Assembly (NCBI GenBank): GCA_964468725.1
Contig: CAYXVU010000093.1
Span: 1 to 21,732, forward strand
DNA: 21,732 nt
Source of the DNA: CAYXVU01 sp964468725
GTDB taxonomy: Bacteria; Acidobacteriota; Blastocatellia; UBA7656
Reading direction: 5' to 3'
The notes under the pieces are model-generated. The model made no database searches. It saw nothing but the letters and a program-made list of their open reading frames with translations, and had not been told where the DNA came from. A program made the position numbers and the translations under genes. Positions 1 through 9,224 of this stretch are shown one piece after another (the stretch's first letter is position 1; every line of letters starts with the position of its first letter).

Positions 1-22
1 AGTTGCAAATCAACCTGAGATG

Positions 23-88
23 GTTGAGCGGCGGTCTCTGACCGCCGACCTTTCGTACGAGCACGGCGGTCAGAGACCGCCGCTCAAC
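23..88. repeat. REP-like hairpin, 25-bp perfect inverted repeat
   Basis: Two perfectly complementary 25-nt arms lie at 23-47 and 64-88 around a 16-nt spacer. The core GCGGTCTCTGACCGCC is itself partly palindromic. It lies just downstream of the S9 peptidase stop, so it could act as a transcription end or mRNA-stabilising hairpin. A related hairpin (GCGGACATTGACCGCC) sits at 17576-17623, which suggests a dispersed family. There is no T-tract, so I call it a repeat and not a terminator. Confidence 0.8.
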
Positions 89-120
89 GAAGATAGCTCA
101 TCTTGTTTTGCAATTCCTTA

Positions 121-2253
121 TTACTTTCTGATGCCGACTTGCGACAGGATGAAGGCATAGTCGAAAGCCGTCTCTTTAAGCGCATCGTAGCGCCCCGACG
201 AGCCGCCGTGACCTGCGGCCATATTGATCTTGAAGAGCAACGGATTTTTGTCGGTCTTCATGGTGCGCAGCTTGGCGACGTACTTGGCAGGCTCCCAATA
301 CATCACCTGACTGTCATTGAGCGAGGTCTTCACCAGTATGGTCGGGTAGGCCTTCGCTTCGATGTTGTCGTAGGGCGAATAGCTCTTCATGTAGAAATAG
401 GCTTCCTTTTCGTTCGGGTTGCCCCATTCGAGATATTCGCCGACCGTGAGTGGCAACGACGCATCAAGCATGGTGTTCATCACATCCACGAAGGGGACTT
501 GCGAGACGACGGCTTTGAAGAGATCGGGTCGCATATTGGTCACCGCGCCCATCAACAAACCGCCCGCGCTGCCGCCTTGAATCGCCAGCCGATCTTTCGC
601 CGTGTACTTTTCGGCAATCAGATGTTCGGCGCAGGCGATGAAGTCGGTGAAGGTATTCTTCTTCATCATCAGGCGTCCTTGCTCGTGCCAGATTTTGCCC
701 ATATCGCCGCCGCCGCGAATGTGCGCCACCGCGTAGATCATGCCGCGATCCAGCAAACTCACGCGACTGGATGAAAAGGTGGCTGCCGTCGAAAAGCCAT
801 AGGAACCATAGGCGTAGAGCAGCATCGGGCTTTTGCCATCCCGTTTGACGCCTTTTTTGTAGACCAGCGAAATCGGTACGCGTGTGCCGTCGCTCGCTTT
901 GGCGTAGAGGCGTTCGGATTGATACCGCGTCTTGTCATAGCCGCCGAGCACTTCGGTCTGTTTGAGCAAGACGCTTTTGTGACTATTCATATCGTAATCA
1001 AAGACCGAGTTTGGCGTGGTGAAAGATTGATAGCCATACCGCAGCGTGGTGGTATTGAATTCGGGGTTGCTGCTGACGAATGCCGAATAGACCGGTTCGG
1101 GAAAGGCCAGTTTGTGCGACTTGCCGGAAGCTAACTCGGTGATGCGAATCGTCTGCAGACCGTTTTCGCGTTCGCTGAGCACCAGATGATCGGCGAAGCA
1201 GTCTACGTCTTCCAGCATCACGTTATCGCGATGCGCGACGACCTCTTTCCAGTTTTGCGGTTCGGGATGAGCGACCGGCGCGCTCACCAGTCGGAAATTG
1301 CGACCCTTATCATTGGTGCGAATGTAGAACTGCTCGCCGTGATGGTCAACGTAGTATTCGAGGTCTTTGCGGCGCGGCAAGACGGTCTTGAACGCGCTGT
1401 TGGGTTGATCGGCGGCAAGGTAGCGCATCTCTGAGGTCGTCGAACTGGAGATGTAGAGAATGATGTAGCGTTTGCTGCGCGTCTTGCTGGCGAAGATGCG
1501 ATAGAGTTCGTCCTTTTCTTCATAGAGCAGTTCGTTGTTTGCCTGTCCGAGCGTGTGGCGAAAGAGTTTATCCGAGCGTTTGGTTACCGCGTCTTCGGTG
1601 GTGTAGAAGATCGTGCGATTATCATTGCCCCATGCCACCGAGGTAACTCGCTCGGCGGTGTCGCTCAAGGTCTTGCCGCTGCGCAAATCCTTGATGGCGA
1701 GATTGTATTGCCGAAAGCCGGTCGTGTCGCTGCTGTAAGCGAGCAGGTGGCTGTCAGGGCTGACCGAATAGGAGCCGAGCGAAAAGAATTTTTGCCCTTT
1801 GGCCAGTTCATTCAAATCGAGGGTCACTTCTTCGGCGGCATCCAAGCTGCCTTTCTTGCGACAGAAGATGGGATATTGTTTGCCCTGTTCGGTGCGCGAG
1901 TAATAGAAATACTGACCGTCGCGGGAGGGGACGCTGAGGTCGGTCTCTTTGATGCGACCGAGCATCTCTTTGTAGAGGGCGTCTTGAAACTTTTTCGTAT
2001 CCTTTGTCATCGCCTCGGTGTAAGCGTTTTCGGCTTCCAGATAGGCAATCACTTCGGGGTTGCTCTTCTCACGCAGCCAGAAGTAATCATCCTTCAGGGT
2101 GTCGCCGTGATAGATCTGCGGGTGTGCAATCTTCTTCGCCATGGGTGGTCTGATAGGGGGAGTATCTTCTTGTGCCATAGCCGTATGCTTTCCTATGTTC
2201 AATAAGCTGGCCAGCAACAGCGCCGCCAGCAAGACAGCAGGTGATCGTTTCAT
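121..2253 (-). CDS. Secreted prolyl oligopeptidase-family peptidase (oligopeptidase B-like, S9)
   Basis: The gene encodes a 710-aa serine peptidase of family S9A. A signal peptide (MKRSPAVLLAALLLASLL, then AMAQ) is followed by a seven-bladed propeller region (about 75-440) and an alpha/beta-hydrolase domain. The catalytic triad is visible: Ser562 in GGSAGG, Asp647 in SLNDSQVMYWEPAK and His682 in AAGHGG. The SLNDSQVMYWEPAK stretch is typical of oligopeptidase B, which cuts oligopeptides after basic residues. The ATG at 2253 is chosen because GGAGG lies 5 nt upstream and it begins the signal peptide; the open frame extends 39 codons further without a ribosome site. E. coli PtrB is cytoplasmic, so export here implies periplasmic peptide turnover. 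The gene appears to be monocistronic. Family assignment is firm; P1 specificity is inferred. Confidence 0.95.
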   Translation of the reverse strand: MKRSPAVLLAALLLASLLNIGKHTAMAQEDTPPIRPPMAKKIAHPQIYHGDTLKDDYFWLREKSNPEVIAYLEAENAYTEAMTKDTKKFQDALYKEMLGRIKETDLSVPSRDGQYFYYSRTEQGKQYPIFCRKKGSLDAAEEVTLDLNELAKGQKFFSLGSYSVSPDSHLLAYSSDTTGFRQYNLAIKDLRSGKTLSDTAERVTSVAWGNDNRTIFYTTEDAVTKRSDKLFRHTLGQANNELLYEEKDELYRIFASKTRSKRYIILYISSSTTSEMRYLAADQPNSAFKTVLPRRKDLEYYVDHHGEQFYIRTNDKGRNFRLVSAPVAHPEPQNWKEVVAHRDNVMLEDVDCFADHLVLSERENGLQTIRITELASGKSHKLAFPEPVYSAFVSSNPEFNTTTLRYGYQSFTTPNSVFDYDMNSHKSVLLKQTEVLGGYDKTRYQSERLYAKASDGTRVPISLVYKKGVKRDGKSPMLLYAYGSYGFSTAATFSSSRVSLLDRGMIYAVAHIRGGGDMGKIWHEQGRLMMKKNTFTDFIACAEHLIAEKYTAKDRLAIQGGSAGGLLMGAVTNMRPDLFKAVVSQVPFVDVMNTMLDASLPLTVGEYLEWGNPNEKEAYFYMKSYSPYDNIEAKAYPTILVKTSLNDSQVMYWEPAKYVAKLRTMKTDKNPLLFKINMAAGHGGSSGRYDALKETAFDYAFILSQVGIRK

Positions 2254-2416
2254 AACTACCTCCGAGGTCGAAGTGCCTCTCGACAATCTGTAAATCCGGG
2301 CCGGTTGGGTAAAGCGAAATGCGGCGTTGGGGTGTACGAACCCATTGAATGAAAAGATTCGCGCAGCCAAACGCCAATATCTTAGGCGAAAATGCGCGGG
2401 CTGACTATAGCAATTT

Positions 2417-2434
2417 GCCGCCGCGAACGGCGAC
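2417..2434 (-). terminator. UUCG-capped hairpin after porin gene
   Basis: On the minus strand a 7-bp stem (GTCGCCG/CGGCGGC) is capped by the very stable TTCG tetraloop, 18 nt after the porin stop. No T-tract follows, so it may be a 3'-end stabiliser or a weak terminator. Confidence 0.4.
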
Positions 2435-2452
2435 CTGATCCGAACGTTGCAA

Positions 2453-3991
2453 TTACCAACTGCCCGACTTTTGCCCCCACCACCAGATGAGGCCGATGGT
2501 TGCGGTGTTCTGTTGCTGCTTGACGATGCCAGGCGTGCGCGAGAGGAAAAATGCTTGATTAGAGAAGTCGCGCCGCCACTCGCTGCGAATCAAGAAGCCA
2601 TCCGCCGGTTGATAATCAAAGGTCAGGGTTGTCTCTTTCAGAGCTTGCGTCAGGCCGCTGAACAGACCGCCGCGATCCGATAGGTATTCGCCGCGTCCGC
2701 TCATCGCAAACCGGGGTGCGAATTGATAGCGCGCATAGAGCGCGCCGCCTGTGACCTTTGCGGGCGCGGAAAACTCTTCGGCGCGGCTGATGACATAATC
2801 GGCTTCCCCTGCCAGCGTCAGCTTCTCCGTCGCATTCCAAGCTACATAGGTGTCGAGTATGTGCAGCCTGCCGCGCGGCGCTGGCGAAATGATGTTGGTC
2901 GGCAAGCCCGGTTGCGTCGGCAGGGTCGGAAATGTCGGATTGAGGTTGGCGATGCCATCGCGCTGCTCGCGGCCAACGTAGTAGTTGATCTGCCAGGAGA
3001 GATTGCTCTTCGGGGTGAGCGCCAGCGCCAAGTGTTGCGATTTGAAGCCGTTGAAGTCTTCCGATTGCTGCGTGCCGTTGACAAGGTGATAGATCACCGT
3101 CGCCTTGTCGTTGATGGGATATTTGGCGCGCAAGCCAAGATGATAGTAGGGCAGGACATTAAACCAGTAAGAACGCGAGTAGTTGAAATTGTCTTTCGTG
3201 TAGTTAGTCTCATAACCGAGGCTGGCGGCGAATTTGCCGAAGTCCATCGTCAAGCCTTCGCCAATCGGCGCGACGTAGGTTCCATAAGCTTGCCAGATTG
3301 GGCGATAGGCTTGCGGGCGCAGTTCATTGGCGGCATTCCCCTGTACCGTTTCAGTCGCCTGTCCGTACTGCAAGTCCAGCCGAAATCCGAATCGCCGACC
3401 GGCAGTCACATTGGGCGCGCGATCAATGACGACCGCCGCTTGATTGAGACTGAAGCTGTTGCTCAACACATCGTAGGCGCGTAGCAGATTGATGCGTCCG
3501 ACCGGCTTGTTGAAGTTGTAGCCGTAGTAACCGTCAATCGTAAAATTGAGCGTCGTGCCTTGCCAGATATCTACAGGCTCCGCTTTGCCGGTTGACGGGC
3601 TTTGCGATGCGGTCGGCAAATCCGCCGGAGCAGAAGGGCGCGGGCTTGCCGTTGCCGTCGTCATTGCAAGAGGAAGGGAGGGCGAGGCCACGACAGTTGC
3701 AGGCTGCGCTGGCAAACGCGATTCGAGATCGGCAAGTCGTCTCTCCAATTGCTCGACGCGCTCAAGCAAGAGACGCTCGCGTTCCGTCAATGACGAAGAG
3801 GCCGCGACGGTAGCGGCGACGGCAGTTGATGAGGTTGATGAAGCAGGTTTTTTTTCTCCCTCTTTGTTTGCTCCATCGTTTAATGGGCGGGCGTTTGTGG
3901 ATTGCGCGGGGAAGAACAGAAGTGCCGTAACCAATAGAGTCATAGCGCAACCGAGAGAGTTGGGAAACCGGTTGAGTCGAGTGTCGGGCAT
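2453..3991 (-). CDS. Outer-membrane beta-barrel porin (BBP2/OmpL-like) with N-terminal coiled coil
   Basis: The 512-aa protein starts at MPDTRLNRFPNSLG, with a signal peptide ending near QSTNA. Next come a Ser/Ala-rich linker, a short coiled coil (LTERERLLLERVEQLERRL, about 70-95), a Pro/Ala/Ser-rich segment (about 95-150) and a long barrel domain of alternating aromatic/polar strands starting at TTLNFTIDGYYGYNF. The barrel resembles the putative beta-barrel porin-2 family (GFRLDLQYGQ, TMDFGKFAASLGYE, NYYVGREQR). The C terminus ends in an aromatic Trp, as usual for outer-membrane barrels. The coiled coil before a barrel could trimerise or contact peptidoglycan. The start is chosen for AGGAG 10 nt upstream; an in-frame ATG 51 nt further upstream has no ribosome site. 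The transported substrate is unknown. Confidence 0.85.
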   Translation of the reverse strand: MPDTRLNRFPNSLGCAMTLLVTALLFFPAQSTNARPLNDGANKEGEKKPASSTSSTAVAATVAASSSLTERERLLLERVEQLERRLADLESRLPAQPATVVASPSLPLAMTTATASPRPSAPADLPTASQSPSTGKAEPVDIWQGTTLNFTIDGYYGYNFNKPVGRINLLRAYDVLSNSFSLNQAAVVIDRAPNVTAGRRFGFRLDLQYGQATETVQGNAANELRPQAYRPIWQAYGTYVAPIGEGLTMDFGKFAASLGYETNYTKDNFNYSRSYWFNVLPYYHLGLRAKYPINDKATVIYHLVNGTQQSEDFNGFKSQHLALALTPKSNLSWQINYYVGREQRDGIANLNPTFPTLPTQPGLPTNIISPAPRGRLHILDTYVAWNATEKLTLAGEADYVISRAEEFSAPAKVTGGALYARYQFAPRFAMSGRGEYLSDRGGLFSGLTQALKETTLTFDYQPADGFLIRSEWRRDFSNQAFFLSRTPGIVKQQQNTATIGLIWWWGQKSGSW

Positions 3992-4097
3992 CGTATGCCA
4001 ATCTCCTTTCAGAAAGTTCGAGCGTAGCAGCAAGCGCATCAAGAAGTGATAAAGAGGGGATGAGGAGTTCGTAAAGATAAGCCTCGATGGGGCAACG

Positions 4098-4118
4098 AAA
4101 CTGCCCGACGCTGGGCAG
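4098..4118 (-). terminator. Weak terminator after the slt/PEGA-TPR operon
   Basis: The minus strand forms a perfect 6-bp hairpin CTGCCC/GGGCAG with a 6-nt loop, followed by only three T residues. It lies 38 nt after the PEGA/TPR stop and upstream of the porin gene. Placement fits; the short T-run makes strength doubtful. Confidence 0.4.
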
Positions 4119-4156
4119 ATGCTGAAAGCAAAGATGACCCGATTGCGAGAGTCAAT

Positions 4157-5116
4157 TTACCGGCGCGCCTCGGGGTCTTGTTTGAGTTGCTCAATGATGG
4201 ACTCGACCGCCGAAGCATACTGGCCTTCGGGGTCAAGACGCAGATAGGTTTGATAGGCTTCGATGGCTTCTTTCTTACGCTCGGCCTTTTCCAACGCGCT
4301 GCCGAGCAAGTAATAGAGGATCGGTTCGGTGTCCATGTCCTGCGCGATGCCCAGACGAAACTCTTTGATCGCTTCGGCAAGCAGGGCTTCGTCTTGTTCA
4401 GACTGGGACTGCTCTTCGAGGGCGATTGCCAGTCCGATATGCGCTTCGGGCGAGACGCCGCTTGCCAACCGTATGGCTCTGCGGTATTCGACGATGGCCT
4501 CTTCGATCAGCCCTTGTTGGCGACGCATGTTGGCGAGCACCGTTTGCGCTTCAGGGTAGGGGCCGCGATGCTCTTTGAGCGCCGCTTGAATCTGCTTCTC
4601 GCCTTCTTGAAAATCTTGCAGAGTAATGAGGCAGCGCACCATGCCGACGCGCGCTTCGGGAAAGACCGGGCGCAAAGCGAGCGCCGCTTTGTATTGACTG
4701 ACTGCCTCTTGATTCTTACCCGCGTCGCGCAGCCTCTCGCCCTTTTGAAACTGAATCAAAGCCTGATCGTTGGTCGGTTGCTGCGTGACTTTGAGCTCGC
4801 GTTTGCTGCCTGCGGTGATGACGACAGCCCCCTTCCAATCCGTAAACCCGACGGTGCGAACGAGCACCGGGAAGTTGCCCGCTTTGACGCGCGCCAGTTC
4901 CAACACCCCTGCCTCGTTGGTGACGCCGTGACGGATGCGATTGATGAAGACGACGGAGCCGGGCTGCCCGGTGATGACTTTCAACGCCCCCGTGCCGCGC
5001 AGTTGTGCGGGCGCAGACGGAGCCGCGAGAGCTGTGAAACTGATCGCCAGCCATAGGCTGGTGACGCAGGCGAGTCGGTTAGGGCGGAAGCGATTCGAAA
5101 AGATTGCCATAGACAT
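4157..5116 (-). CDS. PEGA-domain and TPR-repeat exported protein
   Basis: The 319-aa product begins with a signal peptide (MSMAIFSNRFRPNRLACVTS..., cleavage near APAQ). A PEGA-like beta-sandwich follows (about 43-112: GALKVITGQPGSVVFINRIRHG, then a carboxypeptidase-regulatory-like strand pattern), then four or five TPR repeats (about 118-310). PEGA domains are generally surface or cell-wall associated, and TPRs provide protein-protein contact. The ATG at 5116 is preceded by AAGGTG; another in-frame ATG lies two codons in. The gene starts 22 nt after the lytic transglycosylase stop, so the two are almost certainly co-transcribed. That context suggests a scaffold or cofactor in peptidoglycan remodelling (inference). 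The open frame extends into the upstream gene but has no ribosome site there. Confidence 0.85.
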   Translation of the reverse strand: MSMAIFSNRFRPNRLACVTSLWLAISFTALAAPSAPAQLRGTGALKVITGQPGSVVFINRIRHGVTNEAGVLELARVKAGNFPVLVRTVGFTDWKGAVVITAGSKRELKVTQQPTNDQALIQFQKGERLRDAGKNQEAVSQYKAALALRPVFPEARVGMVRCLITLQDFQEGEKQIQAALKEHRGPYPEAQTVLANMRRQQGLIEEAIVEYRRAIRLASGVSPEAHIGLAIALEEQSQSEQDEALLAEAIKEFRLGIAQDMDTEPILYYLLGSALEKAERKKEAIEAYQTYLRLDPEGQYASAVESIIEQLKQDPEARR

Positions 5117-5138
5117 AGGGACACCTTTGCGGACGAAA

Positions 5139-7388
5139 TCATTCTTTATAGAAGCGGCGATAGTTGGCCGCGTAGCGGAGCACCCCTTGCACATAGCCGC
5201 GCGTTTCAGTGAACGGGATGCTCTCGATCCAATCTTCGATGTCGAGCGAACCGCGCTGCGCGATCCACTGTTTGGCGCGCCCCGGCCCGGCGTTGTAAGC
5301 GGCGGCGGCATATTCGATGCGCCCGAACTGGCCGAGCATCTGCGCCAGATAATTCATGCCAAGTTTGATATTGAGTTGCGGGTTCAGCAGATCGGCAGGG
5401 CTGATTTCGCCCGCCCCTTGCCGACGCGAGATCAATCTGCCGGTATCGGGCATCACTTGCATCAAGCCGCGCGCACCGACGCGGGAGATAGCGTTGGGGT
5501 TGAAGACGCTTTCCTGCCGAATCAAACCGGCAGCGATAAATGGGTCAACGCCATTACGCCGCGCTTCTTCTTTGATGGTGTCCCAGTTCAGGAGCGGGAA
5601 GAAGATTTCCCAGGCTTGGCGCGGCAGGTCTTCGTCTTTATACGAGTAGATATCCGGGTAACCGCGCCGGATGATGAGGGTGGCTTGAAAAGGGTCGCCG
5701 CGGCGCGCGTAATACTGTGCGATGCGCAGGTTGATCTTCGGCGAATTGGGCGCGCCCGCTGCTGCCTGATTGAACTCTTTGGTCACCATGTCATGGAGCT
5801 GAATCATTTCGAGATCATCGGCTTTCGCCAGATGTTGATCTTGCGGGGCATTGGCCGTCTCGGTGACCGTCTCGACATAGAGCGCGTTTTGGCGCATGCG
5901 CTCAAGGTCAGAGCCGGATTTGGCAACTTCGGCTTTGAGGCTGGGATTGGCCGCCCGCAAGTTCGCCGCCCGCAAGCGCGCCAGATACCCGTGATAGCCA
6001 TAAGCATAGCGTTCTACCGTCAAATCGTAGAGCGCCAGGGCGCGCGCTTTGTTGCCCGTCAGTTCTTCGCATTTGCCCGCCCAGAAGGCCGCGTCGCCAA
6101 TATATTTGGTATCGGGGTAGCGATAGGTGGCCAGATGTTGTTCGAGCGTGCGCGCCGCGTCGGCATAGTTCTTCGCGCGATAGGCTTGAAACCCGAGATA
6201 AAACGATGCTTCAGAGGCGAAGGCCGTTTTCGGATAGAGCGCCATCAACTGGCGATAGCGCGCGGCGGCTTCGGCAGTGCGCTCTTTGCGGTTCAAGTAG
6301 GTCGCCAGACTATACAGGGCTTCCTGTGCGCGACGATTTTTCGCGTGTTGATTGAGCAAGCGATCAACGATAACGGCAGATTCCGCAGCGCGGTTCGATT
6401 GCCGTAACGCTTCGGCTTGATAGTAGAGAGCTTCGGCTTGCAGGTCGGCATTGCGACTGGAAACTTTGGCCAGCGGCAGCACGGCTTGCGCCGGTTGTTT
6501 GGCAAGAAAGAGGCTTGCGCCCTGTCGCAACTGCACTTCGTCGAGGCGTGCGGCATCGGGAAAAGCGGTGAACAGCGCATCATAGGCTTGTGCGGCTTCG
6601 AAGTATTGTTTGGCGTCAAACAAGGCGTCGGCGCGGGCGCGTTGTTCATCGAAGGATGCAGGACTGGTCTGCCCGGCAGGCTGTAGGATTGCCAGCCGCT
6701 CTTCGGCTTTGACGCTCGCTGCGGTTGCGGGCAACTCGTAATAAATGCGGCGGTACAGTTGCGCGGCTTCCTCATTCTTGCCGAGCCGTTCTTGCGCTTG
6801 TGCCGTCAGGTAGACGGCATCGGCGTCATTCGCTTCTGCCAGCGCGGCGAGTTCCTTGATAGCCGCTTGCGAATCCTCGAGATTGATCAGGGCTTCGGCA
6901 GCCCGCAAACGCGCGTCCCGTGCGCGCAGAGAATCGGGATAGTTGTTGTAGAGGGTTTCGAAATCGCGCCGCGCTTCTATTTTGTTATTGGCGGCGAACT
7001 TACTCTCGGCGCGATAAAAGAGGGCGTAATCGGCAAGCGAGCTGTTGAGCGCGATGGCACGCGAGTCAAGCGCTTCGATGGCCGCCGGATAGTTTTGGGC
7101 AGTGTAGTGCAAATAGCCGCGCAGAAAACGCGCGAGCGCCGCCGTGCGAGTCTGCGCGTAGTGCTGTTCGAGGCGGAGCAACTCGGCAGCCGACGGTTTG
7201 CCGGAAGTGCTGGCCAGTAGCGCGCGCAATTCGCCGATGCCGCGTTCGTGATCGCTTGACGTGCGTTGGCACGACGCGGTAAGCGGCACGATGAGACTGG
7301 TGGCAAGCAGCACGACCAGTACGGATGAAAAGGTTCGTCTGCCGCTTGTGAAGGCCTGTGCCAGATTTCGAATTGCCTGCAACATCAT
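5139..7388 (-). CDS. slt: Soluble lytic murein transglycosylase (Slt70-like), probable lipoprotein
   Basis: This 749-aa enzyme would cleave the MurNAc-GlcNAc bond of peptidoglycan, forming 1,6-anhydroMurNAc. The N terminus is a hydrophobic signal (SSVLVVLLATSLIVPLTASC) with a permissive lipobox ending at Cys40. Long alpha-helical TPR-like repeats follow (about 55-590), as in Slt70's superhelix. The C-terminal SLT domain (about 605-745) shows catalytic Glu626 in IRQESVFNP, then GLMQVMP, YAAAAYNAGPG and TRGYVQGVL, all family signatures. AGGAG is 3 nt before the first ATG and 6 nt before the second (7385), so the second may be the real start. It heads a two-gene operon with the PEGA/TPR gene. 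It is slightly longer than E. coli Slt (about 645 aa) because of extra TPRs. Confidence 0.93.
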   Translation of the reverse strand: MMLQAIRNLAQAFTSGRRTFSSVLVVLLATSLIVPLTASCQRTSSDHERGIGELRALLASTSGKPSAAELLRLEQHYAQTRTAALARFLRGYLHYTAQNYPAAIEALDSRAIALNSSLADYALFYRAESKFAANNKIEARRDFETLYNNYPDSLRARDARLRAAEALINLEDSQAAIKELAALAEANDADAVYLTAQAQERLGKNEEAAQLYRRIYYELPATAASVKAEERLAILQPAGQTSPASFDEQRARADALFDAKQYFEAAQAYDALFTAFPDAARLDEVQLRQGASLFLAKQPAQAVLPLAKVSSRNADLQAEALYYQAEALRQSNRAAESAVIVDRLLNQHAKNRRAQEALYSLATYLNRKERTAEAAARYRQLMALYPKTAFASEASFYLGFQAYRAKNYADAARTLEQHLATYRYPDTKYIGDAAFWAGKCEELTGNKARALALYDLTVERYAYGYHGYLARLRAANLRAANPSLKAEVAKSGSDLERMRQNALYVETVTETANAPQDQHLAKADDLEMIQLHDMVTKEFNQAAAGAPNSPKINLRIAQYYARRGDPFQATLIIRRGYPDIYSYKDEDLPRQAWEIFFPLLNWDTIKEEARRNGVDPFIAAGLIRQESVFNPNAISRVGARGLMQVMPDTGRLISRRQGAGEISPADLLNPQLNIKLGMNYLAQMLGQFGRIEYAAAAYNAGPGRAKQWIAQRGSLDIEDWIESIPFTETRGYVQGVLRYAANYRRFYKE

Positions 7389-7443
7389 TAACTCCTGATT
7401 GATCCTGCGCGTGATGGGGTGACTCCGAATGGGGCTGTTGAGG

Positions 7444-7473
7444 ATTATCGTAGAACCAGCGTTGTGCGGGCAA
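7444..7473 (-). promoter_or_regulatory. Candidate sigma70 promoter for slt operon
   Basis: The minus strand has TTGCCC (7468-7473), an 18-nt spacer and GATAAT (7444-7449), about 55 nt upstream of the slt start codon and downstream of the preceding gene's terminator. Confidence 0.5.
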
Positions 7474-7502
7474 GAGCAAAATCAGAATGCCAATTGCAGA
7501 GG

Positions 7503-7543
7503 AAAAAAATCGGGCACTGCCTCTGTTGAAGAATCAGCGCCCG
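7503..7543 (-). terminator. Rho-independent terminator
   Basis: On the minus strand a 9-bp stem (CGGGCGCTG/CAGTGCCCG, one G-T pair, 15-nt loop) is followed directly by ATTTTTTT. It lies about 40 nt after the stop of the GAF-like/coiled-coil gene and separates it from slt. Confidence 0.88.
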
Positions 7544-7585
7544 CAACTTCTCTTTCAGATTAGGGAATCCGATTGCAACGAACGG

Positions 7586-9121
7586 CTATACGCGCACTGC
7601 CGGACCCGGGCAAGTCGCCCCGAGTTTGTTGGGGTTGCCCTCGGCCAACGTATTGACCAGTTCTTCGTAGAAATAGTCGCAGCGTGCCGCCACCACATCC
7701 GAGATGCGCTTTTCATACATCTGGCGGCTGCGATCAATGTCATCTTTCAGGCGGTCGTAGAGGTCGCCGGAGGTGCGACCTTCTAACACTTTGTGCTCGT
7801 TGTAGAGTTTGATTTCGCTCACCAACAAGCGCGCAAAGCGGCGTGCCGCGTTGTGTTCCTTCTCCGCTTCGCCGAGCATGCCGGAGGGCGAAGAGACGAA
7901 GGCCGAGGCTGGCGCTTGCGGCGGTTCTACGACATCGAAGGTCGGGGTCGTCGTGGCAGGCGGGCTCACCTGAAAATCGAAGCCTTGCGCAGGTTGAGCG
8001 AAGCTGGCTTCGTAATCGTTCACCTCCGGGACAGGCGGCGGCAGCGTTTCGGGCACGCTCTCGGCGGGAACGGTATCATAGGCATAAACCGGCGCTGGCG
8101 GTTCTGCTACGGAAACCGGACTCGGCTCTTCGACCGCCGCCGGTTGCGATGCAGGTTCCGCCGCTTGCCATTCGAAACCGGCAGGTGCCGGTTGACCGAC
8201 CGCTTCGACCGGCGGTGCGGCGGGCGGTTCGGCAGGCAGAGTTTGTACCGGCGCGCTGACGACCGGCGGCGCGGGTTGTGGTTCGGGTTCGGCGGGCTTT
8301 ACTTCAGCCAGACTGCTGGTGGTGTTGACCGGCTGAGAGACCGGTTCGCTGGCGGTCGGTTTGCTTGCCGGTTGAGCGCCTTCCGACATCCGGGCGCGCA
8401 GCGAAACCAGTTCGACAACAATACCCGCCGAGTGTACGAGCAATTCGATAGCTTCGAAGTTGAGGGCGCTTGCGCCCTGTTGGCCGGAATCAGCATAGAG
8501 CAGCGCGGCAGATTTTTGGCGCACTTTGAGCGGCACGCTCAACACCCTTTCGGGCTTCACGTTCCCCAGACGCGAAAAGAGCAGTTGATTCTCCGCTTGT
8601 TGATCGGGCGCATCGAAAAAGGTCTGTTGAGCGTCGAGCGCCACACGCAGAGCGGTGTCCGCCTGCAAGGGAAAAGAGAGTCCGCGAATGGCGTTGTTGC
8701 CCTCGGGGCCATCAAATCCGCGTGCTGCCCAAGCAAAGGCGTTGTTGCCTTTGACAACGAACAACACAACACGCGGCGCAAAATTAGCGGCGCGCGACAC
8801 TAAGGCGTTGAGCACCTCCGCTTGATTGCGCTGGGCGTCCATTTCGGTGACCGAGTCTCTCAGCAGAGCAATGTCGCCGCTCGGTTGTACGCTCTGCGCG
8901 CTGACCTGATCGACGCGCGCGTTGATTTCCGCGTTGATCTGTTCGATCACACCGTCTGTCGGAGATAAGGTGCTGGCTGCATCCGTCGCTTCGAGTAAAT
9001 TGGTGAAAGATTCATTGATTTCTCTTTGCAAGCGGCTGATATCTTTTTCAAGCCTGCCGAGTTGAGACCGAACCAGTTCTTCTAGGTGCTGGTGCAATCG
9101 TGCATCACGTTCGTTTTCCAC
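7586..9121 (-). CDS. GAF-like domain protein with coiled coil and Pro-rich linker
   Basis: The product is 511 aa, cytoplasmic, with no signal peptide or TM segment. The N terminus is a charged coiled coil (about 1-90: HLEELVRSQLGRLEKDISRLQ). Then comes a GAF-like alpha/beta domain (about 95-240; PRVVLFVVKGNNAFAWAARGF ... RVLSVPLKVRQKSAALLYAD). A long Pro/Ala/Glu/Val-rich low-complexity linker (about 245-410) leads to a conserved-looking helical C-terminal domain (about 420-500: HNAARRFARLLVSEIKLYNE, DLYDRLKDDIDRSRQMYEKR). I cannot name that domain with certainty. The start is the GTG at 9121, because GGGAGG lies 8 nt upstream; a GTG six codons earlier would destroy that site. The architecture suggests a sensor or scaffold using the GAF-like fold to bind a ligand or partner. 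No histidine kinase or cyclase module is attached. Confidence 0.8.
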   Translation of the reverse strand: MENERDARLHQHLEELVRSQLGRLEKDISRLQREINESFTNLLEATDAASTLSPTDGVIEQINAEINARVDQVSAQSVQPSGDIALLRDSVTEMDAQRNQAEVLNALVSRAANFAPRVVLFVVKGNNAFAWAARGFDGPEGNNAIRGLSFPLQADTALRVALDAQQTFFDAPDQQAENQLLFSRLGNVKPERVLSVPLKVRQKSAALLYADSGQQGASALNFEAIELLVHSAGIVVELVSLRARMSEGAQPASKPTASEPVSQPVNTTSSLAEVKPAEPEPQPAPPVVSAPVQTLPAEPPAAPPVEAVGQPAPAGFEWQAAEPASQPAAVEEPSPVSVAEPPAPVYAYDTVPAESVPETLPPPVPEVNDYEASFAQPAQGFDFQVSPPATTTPTFDVVEPPQAPASAFVSSPSGMLGEAEKEHNAARRFARLLVSEIKLYNEHKVLEGRTSGDLYDRLKDDIDRSRQMYEKRISDVVAARCDYFYEELVNTLAEGNPNKLGATCPGPAVRV

Positions 9122-9195
9122 TAGGATTCCCTCCCACACGAGATGAAACCATTTCTATGGGGACTGAGTTGTAAAAGAGAAGTTGGGGTGACTGG

Positions 9196-9224
9196 ATTAT
9201 CCCGCAGTGCGTATCGCTTGTCAA
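9196..9224 (-). promoter_or_regulatory. Sigma70-type promoter for the GAF-like gene
   Basis: On the minus strand a perfect -35 TTGACA (9219-9224) is followed after exactly 17 nt by GATAAT (9196-9201). Transcription would start near 9188, giving a leader of about 65 nt to the GTG start at 9121. Confidence 0.75.

Noticed and set aside
4935..6407. 490-aa plus-strand open frame opposite slt
   Set aside because: Antisense shadow of the lytic transglycosylase, Arg/Phe/Ile-rich with no domain and no ribosome site.
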